The notes under the pieces: generated by a model
The model's database searches: none
What the model was told of the DNA's origin: nothing
Seen by the model: the letters and a program-made list of their open reading frames with translations, nothing else
Assembly: GCA_934699065.1 (NCBI GenBank)
Contig: CAKUWD010000130.1
Coordinates: forward strand, 1-7,972
Length of the DNA: 7,972 bases
Source: an uncultured Treponema sp.
GTDB taxonomy: Bacteria; Spirochaetota; Spirochaetia; Treponematales; Treponemataceae
Direction: 5' to 3'
Part shown: positions 1 through 4,668 of the stretch, one piece after another
Layout of the letters: the number at the start of each line of letters is the position of its first letter
Position numbering within the stretch: the first letter of the stretch is position 1
Program-made: the position numbers and the translations under genes

Positions 1-32
1 GAATCTTTATACTTTCTGTTCCAGAATGCCAT
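1..32 (-). CDS. 5' end of an unidentified gene leaving the window
   Basis: A minus-strand reading frame starts here and runs off the left edge after 11 codons (MAFWNRKYKDS). The start is supported by a strong GGAGG Shine-Dalgarno sequence at 39-43, six bases before the ATG at 30-32. A second ATG directly upstream (33-35) would leave only three bases of spacing and is less likely. This is one of the few clear ribosome binding sites in the window. A small inverted repeat (GAGAT at 58-62, ATCTC at 69-73) lies in the probable leader, and a TATATT at 78-83 could be a -10 box without a convincing -35. Eleven residues are too few to name a product. Confidence 0.55.
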   Translation of the reverse strand, partial: MAFWNRKYKD

Positions 33-131
33 CATAGACCTCCGTTACTGTAATGTTGAGATCATAAAATCTCACACAATATAAATAGTCTCAAAATGAA
101 CATTTCAGGAAATGAAAATAAAAAAATATTT

Positions 132-173
132 AAAAAAAATTTCGTGAGGCTTGTTTTATCATTATCAAGCCTC
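132..173 (-). terminator. Rho-independent terminator after the LysM/M23 peptidase gene
   Basis: A perfect 8-bp stem (GAGGCTTG at 146-153, CAAGCCTC at 166-173) encloses a 12-base loop. Read on the minus strand it is followed, after ACGAAA, by a run of eight T (132-139 region) and then more T-rich sequence. It lies about 35 bases past the stop codon of the minus-strand peptidase gene, which fits termination of the rlmE-peptidase unit before the next gene. Confidence 0.75.
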
Positions 174-207
174 TATTCATGCGACAATCAAAATGTAAGA
201 AGGGGTT

Positions 208-1332
208 TTAATTCAGCACTACGAGCGGATTAATTGTTTTACCGTTTTTATAAACTGTAAAATGAAGGTGCGGACCTGTACTCATACCTGTTGAACCAAC
301 GTAACCGATAACGGTATTTGTGTAAACAAAATTACCTTTACGGCACGCTGTGCTCTTCATATGACCGTACAGAGTTTTATAGCCCGAATGATGGGTAATA
401 ATCACATAATTTCCATAAGTTGCGTTGTAACCAACAGCTGTAACAGTTCCGTCAAGCGCAGCATAAATCGGAGTACCTGTGTTGGAAGCCATATCAATTC
501 CACCATGGAAAGTACGTTTTCCGGCATTAAACGGAGAATCACGCCAGCCGTAACTTGAAGAAAGCCAGTAGCGGGTATGAAGCGGTTTTTTGAAAAGGTC
601 GCCGTTTATTTCCTGGCGAGTTGCCCAGTCAAGCTCTGCATCAGGAATAAAAAGTGAAGTTCCAGCCTTAAGTTCTGTATCAAGGCTTACATAATTTGCG
701 CTGGCACACTTTTCTGCATTTACCTTATATTTTTCAGCAATTGTTGCAGGAGTTTCACCGTTTTTCTTTACAGTATAAATGATTCCAGGCATTGAAGGAA
801 TCTTAAGATACTGTCCAGGCTGAATCAGACGAGACTGTTTGATATTATTTACACTGATAATCGTATCCTGAGTTACATCAAAAGCATCAGCAATAAAGCC
901 AATCATATCGCCGGCTTTTACACGATAAGTCTGATATGTAATAACAGAGGAATCTATATCACTAAGGCTGGCATTACTATCTTTATCAGCATCTGCAGCA
1001 GCAATATCTTTTTCTACATCTGCAAGCAGGCTCGAAAGATTTTCTTCATATTCAGGTTCTGCAGAAGTTTCCAGACCTCCCACACCATGGCGGGAATCAG
1101 GGCGGCGTGCAGTAATCAAAAGACATGTCAAAAAGACTCCGGCACAAAAACCGAGAACTGAGAGACAAACTATTTTTACAGAATTAGATTTAAAACTCAT
1201 AACTACACTTTTTACGAATCTATTCATTATAGCTTGAAAACTTCCAGAAATAAAGCATTTTTTTTCTGATTTTGATTCAAGCGTTGCTTCGCATTTTTTA
1301 AGTAAAGACTTTTCACCAATTTTATCACTCAT
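208..1332 (-). CDS. Membrane-anchored LysM and M23 peptidase (LytM type)
   Basis: Predicted cell-wall endopeptidase of 374 residues, likely facing the periplasm and cutting or regulating cutting of peptidoglycan cross-links. About 52 polar residues precede one transmembrane segment (about 53-74), so it reads as a signal-anchor protein. An acidic linker follows, then two LysM peptidoglycan-binding modules (about 133-177 and 184-230) and a C-terminal M23 domain (about 258-371). The zinc ligands are all visible: H276 and D280 in HGGID, and H357 of the HLH motif (355-357). H324 in YGHM is the usual catalytic partner. The domain therefore looks active, unlike degenerate LytM activators such as EnvC or NlpD. 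Its ATG overlaps the rlmE stop as ATGA, with a GGGGA about ten bases upstream inside rlmE, so translational coupling is likely. Exact physiological role is inferred. Confidence 0.92.
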   Translation of the reverse strand: MSDKIGEKSLLKKCEATLESKSEKKCFISGSFQAIMNRFVKSVVMSFKSNSVKIVCLSVLGFCAGVFLTCLLITARRPDSRHGVGGLETSAEPEYEENLSSLLADVEKDIAAADADKDSNASLSDIDSSVITYQTYRVKAGDMIGFIADAFDVTQDTIISVNNIKQSRLIQPGQYLKIPSMPGIIYTVKKNGETPATIAEKYKVNAEKCASANYVSLDTELKAGTSLFIPDAELDWATRQEINGDLFKKPLHTRYWLSSSYGWRDSPFNAGKRTFHGGIDMASNTGTPIYAALDGTVTAVGYNATYGNYVIITHHSGYKTLYGHMKSTACRKGNFVYTNTVIGYVGSTGMSTGPHLHFTVYKNGKTINPLVVLN

Positions 1333-1925
1333 TTTTTATTTATCCCCACCAGATATGTTTCAAATGATTCAGCACGACAGGCTTCCGGCTTAAAGCCCTT
1401 GGCCGAAGTGAATATTTCTCTCATTGATTTTAATAATTTCTGCTGATCGCCGTTCTGAAAGATTTTTACGGCAAAGTTTCCGCCCTGTTTGAGCATTGTC
1501 TGCGCATACCAGATAGCCATTTCTACAAGCTGCTCGCTGCTGGCAGTGTCTACGATGCGGTTTCCGGTTGTTTTTGGAGCCGCATCACAAACCACCAGAT
1601 CATATGGCCCGGCTGCCTTTATCTGATTACGAATTTCAGGTGCATTAAGATCGCCCTGAATAAAAAGGAGATTATCTCCTTTTACTGATTTTGCAAGAGG
1701 ATTGAGATCACAAGACACAACCTTCCCAGTCCCATTCATTGTGCGCAAAAGAAAAGTTGTCCAGCTGCCGGGAGCCGCGCCCAAATCCAGAACAGTATAA
1801 TTTTTCTTAATCATTCCGAATTTTTCGTCTATTTCCTTAAGCTTATAGACCGACCGCGCCGGATACCCCTCCGAGAAGGCTTTTTGAGACCAGTAATCAG
1901 GTTTTTCGTAAGAATTTTTAGGCAT
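1329..1925 (-). CDS. rlmE: 23S rRNA 2'-O-ribose uridine methyltransferase RlmE (FtsJ/RrmJ)
   Basis: Cytoplasmic SAM-dependent enzyme that in E. coli methylates the ribose of U2552 in the 23S rRNA A-loop, a late step in 50S assembly. The 198 residues are close to the 209 of the E. coli protein and collinear with it. SAM-binding motif I is VLDLGAAPGSW at 45-55. The family's K-D-K-E tetrad is present: K28 (in ARSVYKL), D114 (in VVCDAAPK), K154 (in AVKIFQNGD) and E189 (in SFETYLVG). No Shine-Dalgarno sequence precedes the ATG; a possible promoter ends only a few bases before it, suggesting a leaderless or nearly leaderless message. It leads a two-gene unit with the LysM/M23 peptidase, whose start overlaps its stop by 4 nt. 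Confidence 0.95.
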   Translation of the reverse strand: MPKNSYEKPDYWSQKAFSEGYPARSVYKLKEIDEKFGMIKKNYTVLDLGAAPGSWTTFLLRTMNGTGKVVSCDLNPLAKSVKGDNLLFIQGDLNAPEIRNQIKAAGPYDLVVCDAAPKTTGNRIVDTASSEQLVEMAIWYAQTMLKQGGNFAVKIFQNGDQQKLLKSMREIFTSAKGFKPEACRAESFETYLVGINKK

Positions 1926-1932
1926 ATAATTG

Positions 1933-1961
1933 ATTATCGGCAGAAAGAAGTCATTTTTTAA
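1933..1961 (-). promoter_or_regulatory. Possible promoter for rlmE
   Basis: On the minus strand, TTAAAA (1956-1961) and GATAAT (1933-1938) are spaced by 17 bases. They match the sigma-70 consensus at 4 of 6 and 5 of 6 positions. Predicted transcription would start at about 1926, right at the rlmE start codon. A promoter is expected here because a terminator-like hairpin sits just upstream. AT-rich DNA gives such matches by chance, so confidence is low. Confidence 0.35.
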
Positions 1962-1988
1962 GAAAAAAGAGGGGAAAGTCTTCCCCTC
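1961..1988 (-). terminator. Rho-independent terminator upstream of rlmE
   Basis: A perfect 8-bp stem, GAGGGGAA (1969-1976) with TTCCCCTC (1981-1988), has a 4-base loop and is followed on the minus strand by TTTTTTCTT (1960-1968). It would end transcripts from the nucleotidyltransferase/hepT-remnant locus. It is also the last hairpin of the three-hairpin element at 1969-2045. Confidence 0.65.
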
Positions 1989-2045
1989 GCTCCCAAGCCA
2001 TATTGGCTTGTCCGCTACCCTTTCTAACGGGGGCTCCGCCCCCGT
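1969..2045. repeat. Three-hairpin intergenic element
   Basis: Three perfect stem-loops lie within 77 bases: GAGGGGAA/TTCCCCTC (1969-1988), CAAGCCA/TGGCTTG with a TAT loop (1994-2010), and ACGGGGGC/GCCCCCGT with a TCC loop (2027-2045). The GC-rich sequence stands out against AT-rich flanks, and further C-runs continue to about 2059. No reading frame explains it. The composition and closely packed palindromes look like a dispersed intergenic repeat, but only one copy is in view, so the repeat status is inference. It resembles in design, though not in sequence, the element at 7126-7226. Confidence 0.55.
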
Positions 2046-2073
2046 AACGCCCCTGCCCGTACAAAATAAATAA

Positions 2074-2182
2074 CTACAACAGTTTTGATATAGCTTCTAC
2101 AAAAACTTTGAAATCATCAAGATGAGAAGTAATTATTGCATAAATAATTTTACAGTTTAGTCTGTAAAACTTCTTTATCCAT
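2074..2182 (-). pseudogene. Collapsed HepT (HEPN) toxin gene, internal deletion
   Basis: Two pieces of one HepT-like gene survive. The first ten codons start at an ATG (2180-2182) overlapping the antitoxin stop and read MDKEVLQTKL, then hit TAA at 2150-2152. The end of the protein continues in another frame from about 2160 to a TAG at 2074-2076: LNCKIIYAIITSHLDDF followed by KVFVEAISKLL. From memory this aligns well with the C-terminus of Shewanella HepT (LNLDIVVHVVQHHLEDF). HepT proteins are usually about 130-145 residues, so roughly 100 codons are gone, including the RX4-6H RNase/AMPylation-target motif. The two parts are out of frame and no functional toxin can be made. Position directly after an MNT gene with a start/stop overlap is the normal arrangement for this toxin-antitoxin type. 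Confidence 0.75.
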
Positions 2183-2576
2183 TCACAAATCTCCTGATTT
2201 TTTCGCGGTGGCTGTATTCTATTACTGGAAGAAAATCTTCTTTGAAACACAACGCTTTTGTAAGGTATTTTACAAAGACTGTGGCTTTAATTTTAATTTT
2301 GACACCAATAGTCATAATCTGATACAAAAAGATTCCTTCAGCCTTTGATAAATCAGTAAGATCAATTTCACGCTTACACAAGAGTGAAAGTTCTGTCTGT
2401 ATTTTTGCTAAAGCTTCATAATTAAGAGATTCAGAAGAATGAATTGCAATATCGATATCACTATGCTCGTTATAAGTTCCTTTCGCAAAAGAACCAAATA
2501 AAAGCACCGTATCTATATCAGCTTTTTGAGAAAAATATTCTGTAAGTTTTAACTGAATATCTTCTGATTCGTTCAT
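2175..2576 (-). CDS. MNT-domain nucleotidyltransferase (MntA-like antitoxin)
   Basis: A 133-residue minimal nucleotidyltransferase. The family signature GSX10DXD is exact: G28-S29, then D40 and D42 (GSFAKG...SDID), with a third acidic residue at D72 in REIDLTDL. In characterised HepT-MntA pairs this protein transfers AMP from ATP to a tyrosine of the HEPN toxin and so silences it. The C-terminal part (FVKYLTKALCFKEDFLP, then ending RRFVNG) matches the length and style of family members, so the gene looks intact. Its stop overlaps the start of the hepT remnant, so it is now an orphan antitoxin. No Shine-Dalgarno is visible and a -10-like TATACT lies only six bases before the ATG. Whether it is still expressed or has another target cannot be told. 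Confidence 0.85.
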   Translation of the reverse strand: MNESEDIQLKLTEYFSQKADIDTVLLFGSFAKGTYNEHSDIDIAIHSSESLNYEALAKIQTELSLLCKREIDLTDLSKAEGIFLYQIMTIGVKIKIKATVFVKYLTKALCFKEDFLPVIEYSHREKIRRFVNG

Positions 2577-2582
2577 GCAAAT

Positions 2583-2611
2583 AGTATAACACGAAAAAAA
2601 AGCCTTGTGTA
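2583..2611 (-). promoter_or_regulatory. Possible promoter for the MNT gene
   Basis: TATACT (2583-2588, minus strand) matches the -10 consensus at 5 of 6 bases; TACACA (2606-2611), 17 bases upstream, matches the -35 at 4 of 6. Transcription would start at about the A of the ATG (2576), giving a leaderless message, which agrees with the absence of a ribosome binding site. Confidence 0.4.
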
Positions 2612-2626
2612 GTTTATTACAAATAC

Positions 2627-3304
2627 TTATATTTTCACTTTTACATTATTTCCAAGAGAATCTTCACTCTCTTTTACCCCGCCGTCTTCGTTGAAAAAGT
2701 CGTTTACGTTGATAGTCGGGCTTCCGTTTTTACGGCGGGCAAGGATTTTCCGGTAAATACGGAGTACACTTTCTTTAGGCTGAACAAAGCCTTTATCGTG
2801 GCTGAGACAGAAATTTGGGGCCGTGATTTCTTCCATCTTTTTTATCATCTGCTCGAGCAGCTGCACATTGTACTCACGGGCAGTAAGACGGAAGTGGCAG
2901 TAAGTTGCATCTCCGAGAAAAGCGTAATCTTTATACTCCAGGATGAGAGCGCCCTTTGAGTGGCTTGAAGGAATCTGGCTAATTTTTATACCGTCTGGAA
3001 AAAGCAATTCGCCATCCACAATCTCCCCTGCCCTCGTATATTTTTTTGTGTATTTTGTAACATAAAGCTTGTCGTATTTTACCTTAAGCAGGTTTAAGAT
3101 ATGGTCCGGGTGAAAGTGAGAAATTACAATATTCTTTTTGCCCTCGACAGCATTTATGAGTTCTGCCGCCTCGCTGCAAGTGCCTGTGTCGAAAATCCAG
3201 GTAGTATCCGAGCCCTGAGGTTTTATAAAAACCACATCGCTTGAAATAGGACTTTCAACAGAGGGGAGATATTTTATTTCCGGGGTAAGTTGAATTAAAG
3301 GCAT
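2627..3304 (-). CDS. Metallo-beta-lactamase-fold hydrolase
   Basis: A 225-residue cytoplasmic MBL-fold protein. From the ATG at 3302-3304, the metal ligand set is complete: HFHPDH with H63, H65, D67 and H68, then H115 (IPSSHSKGAL), D132 (FLGDATY) and H169 (LSHDKG). This predicts a binuclear metal hydrolase, but the substrate cannot be read from sequence; glyoxalase II-like thioester or phosphodiester hydrolysis are both possible. An upstream GTG (3344-3346) would add 14 residues, but those codons (CGFDRLNHPKF...) lie in the inverted-repeat element, so the internal ATG is preferred. No Shine-Dalgarno is seen before either start. It follows the S1 gene on the same strand, separated by the repeat, and may depend on read-through. 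Confidence 0.85.
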   Translation of the reverse strand: MPLIQLTPEIKYLPSVESPISSDVVFIKPQGSDTTWIFDTGTCSEAAELINAVEGKKNIVISHFHPDHILNLLKVKYDKLYVTKYTKKYTRAGEIVDGELLFPDGIKISQIPSSHSKGALILEYKDYAFLGDATYCHFRLTAREYNVQLLEQMIKKMEEITAPNFCLSHDKGFVQPKESVLRIYRKILARRKNGSPTINVNDFFNEDGGVKESEDSLGNNVKVKI

Positions 3305-3318
3305 AATATCAAATTTAG

Positions 3319-3387
3319 GGTGGTTGAGTCTGTCGAAACCACACACGTATTGTATGCGGTAGTTTCGACAAGCTCAACCACCGCATA
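3319..3387. repeat. Inverted doublet of a GGTTGAGCTTGTCGAAACC-type palindromic repeat
   Basis: Two 24-base arms in opposite orientation (3319-3342 and 3359-3382) match at 21 of 24 positions around a 16-base loop. Each arm is also a hairpin: GTGGTT/AACCAC (3320-3325, 3337-3342) in the left copy, and TATGCGGT/ACCGCATA (3353-3360, 3380-3387) bracketing the right copy. The region can therefore fold as one long hairpin or as two short ones. The design recalls REP doublets. The core motif is one I recognise as common in intergenic DNA of many bacteria, but copies elsewhere in this genome cannot be seen. It starts five bases after the S1 stop codon and could stabilise the 3' end of that message or attenuate the MBL gene. 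Confidence 0.75.
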
Positions 3388-3392
3388 ACAAC

Positions 3393-4484
3393 CTACTTCT
3401 TCAAAAGAGCCGCAAAAGGATTATATGTTTCGCCGTCATCATCCTGGCTGCTCATATACTTAGCGGCAGACTGATCCTGCTCTGCAGAACTTGCCGGCTG
3501 AAGAGAAATACGCTTGTTTTCTGCATCAACTTTAGTTACAACAACGCTCATTTCCTGACCAGTTTTATAAACCTTGCGAAGGTTTGTATTTGCACTTACA
3601 TCTTCCAGTTCACTTATATGAACTAGACCATCAATTCCCTTATCAAGATTAACAAAAAGACCAAAATCCATAATCTTGCTGATTTTTCCGTCTACCTTTG
3701 TACCAACCGGGAACTTAGAAGCTGCTTCTTCCCAAGGGTCACTCAAAAGTGCCTTAAGACTTACACTTACACGTTCGTTTTTCCAGTCTGTGTGAATAAC
3801 CTTTACATTCAGTTCCTGCCCTACTTCTACCACTTCACCTGCATCTGCAACGCGGTCAAAAGAAAGTTCGCTTATAGGAAGCAAAGCGCGGAAGCCCTGA
3901 ATATTTACAAAAGCACCAAACTTTTCAATGCTTTCAACTGTAGCTGTTACAACAGCACCTTCTGTTATCTGAGTGGCAAGCTTACCAAGCTTGTTTGCAT
4001 ATTCACTTTCCCCGATTTTACGGTTACTTACAAGAATATCTTTACCATCATTTTTATATTCTGTAATAATAAAACTCAAAGTTTTTCCAACATAGAATGC
4101 CGGTTCTTTTTTATCTTTAAATCCCATCTGAGAATAAGGACAGAAAGCTCGTTTTCCGCCGATTTTTACTTCAAAACCACCCTTAATTTCTGCTTCAACG
4201 TGACCTTCTACAGGAATGCCGCCTTTGAAAGCATTTTCAATCATAGTGTCATCTGCAGAGCTGCCGCCGATTTTTGTTGTAAAGCGCATTTCACCGCGAA
4301 CTTCTCCGGTAAAGAAAACCTTAATCTTGTCGCCCTCTTTTACGCTTACATTGCCGTCTGCATCCTTAAATTCTGCAACATCAATCACACCCTCAGATTT
4401 TGCGCTTAAGTCTACAAAAACAGTTGAATCTGTAACGGCTACAACTGTAGTCTCAAAACTGTCACCAATATTAAATCTTACCAT
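3393..4484 (-). CDS. Four-domain S1 RNA-binding protein (RpsA-like)
   Basis: A 363-residue protein made of four S1 (OB-fold) RNA-binding domains at about 5-72, 88-157, 175-245 and 258-331, with a short acidic tail. Domains 3 and 4 are closest to the consensus, with FGAFVNI...GLLPISEL-like and FGLFVNLDKGIDGLVHISEL segments; domains 1 and 2 are more diverged. It resembles ribosomal protein S1, which feeds mRNA to the 30S subunit, but has four rather than the six domains of E. coli S1, so it may be a short S1 or an accessory RNA-binding protein. The start at 4484 is chosen because GGAG (4491-4494) stands six bases upstream; a longer frame from 4505 would place that Shine-Dalgarno inside the gene. 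A likely promoter lies at 4554-4559. Confidence 0.88.
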   Translation of the reverse strand: MVRFNIGDSFETTVVAVTDSTVFVDLSAKSEGVIDVAEFKDADGNVSVKEGDKIKVFFTGEVRGEMRFTTKIGGSSADDTMIENAFKGGIPVEGHVEAEIKGGFEVKIGGKRAFCPYSQMGFKDKKEPAFYVGKTLSFIITEYKNDGKDILVSNRKIGESEYANKLGKLATQITEGAVVTATVESIEKFGAFVNIQGFRALLPISELSFDRVADAGEVVEVGQELNVKVIHTDWKNERVSVSLKALLSDPWEEAASKFPVGTKVDGKISKIMDFGLFVNLDKGIDGLVHISELEDVSANTNLRKVYKTGQEMSVVVTKVDAENKRISLQPASSAEQDQSAAKYMSSQDDDGETYNPFAALLKK

Positions 4485-4490
4485 AAAAAA

Positions 4491-4494
4491 CTCC
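4491..4494 (-). promoter_or_regulatory. Ribosome binding site deciding the S1-protein start
   Basis: GGAG on the minus strand is six bases before the ATG at 4482-4484. The upstream in-frame ATGs at 4503-4505 and 4494-4496 have no such site, and the second overlaps the GGAG itself. This favours MVRFNIGD as the N-terminus. Confidence 0.7.
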
Positions 4495-4553
4495 ATATCT
4501 GTCATTGTCCGGCCTGACCAAACAATCTAATAACAAATTACGATTGCAATAAT

Positions 4554-4559
4554 ATTATA
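4554..4559 (-). promoter_or_regulatory. Likely -10 box of the S1-protein gene
   Basis: A perfect TATAAT on the minus strand lies in the divergent spacer, giving a leader of roughly 63 bases before the S1 start codon. No good -35 sits at 17 bases (GCCTAT), while a TTTCAA is only 12 bases away, so either the promoter relies on the -10 or this is a chance match in AT-rich DNA. Confidence 0.4.
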
Positions 4560-4600
4560 TATACCAAAAAATTGAAATAGGCCGGGGTCAGTAAAAAATC

Positions 4601-4629
4601 TTTCTTTTTTACAAATTCTGGAATATAAT
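4601..4629 (+). promoter_or_regulatory. Likely promoter of the adenylate cyclase gene
   Basis: A perfect TATAAT (4624-4629) is preceded at 17 bases by a weak -35, TTTCTT (4601-4606). Transcription would begin at about 4636, leaving a leader of about 33 bases. The leader lacks a clear Shine-Dalgarno before the ATG at 4669. Confidence 0.45.
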
Positions 4630-4631
4630 AG

Positions 4632-4646
4632 AAGAATATTATTCTT
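4632..4646. promoter_or_regulatory. Palindrome at the predicted cyclase transcription start
   Basis: AAGAAT (4632-4637) and ATTCTT (4641-4646) are perfect inverted arms around ATT, located directly downstream of the cyclase -10 box. The position suits a repressor operator, but the sequence does not resemble the CRP TGTGA half-site, and short AT palindromes are frequent by chance. Confidence 0.25.
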
Positions 4647-4668
4647 AAAAACTGGAAATACCACAAAA

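Noticed and set aside
361..558. Plus-strand 65-codon frame inside the peptidase gene
   Set aside because: Antisense to the M23 catalytic domain, no ribosome binding site, no recognisable product.
1969..2045. CRISPR array
   Set aside because: The three hairpins differ in sequence and spacing; no direct repeats with equal spacers exist here or elsewhere in the window.
2010..2060. Integron attC site (known in some treponemes)
   Set aside because: The palindrome ACGGGGGC/GCCCCCGT is flanked by CTAAC and GTAACG, but the required RYYYAAC/GTTRRRY core pair and bulged attC layout are not present.
3792..4530. Plus-strand reading frames opposite the S1 gene
   Set aside because: They are antisense to a well-supported four-domain S1 protein, lack ribosome binding sites and encode low-complexity, F/C/S/T-rich peptides.
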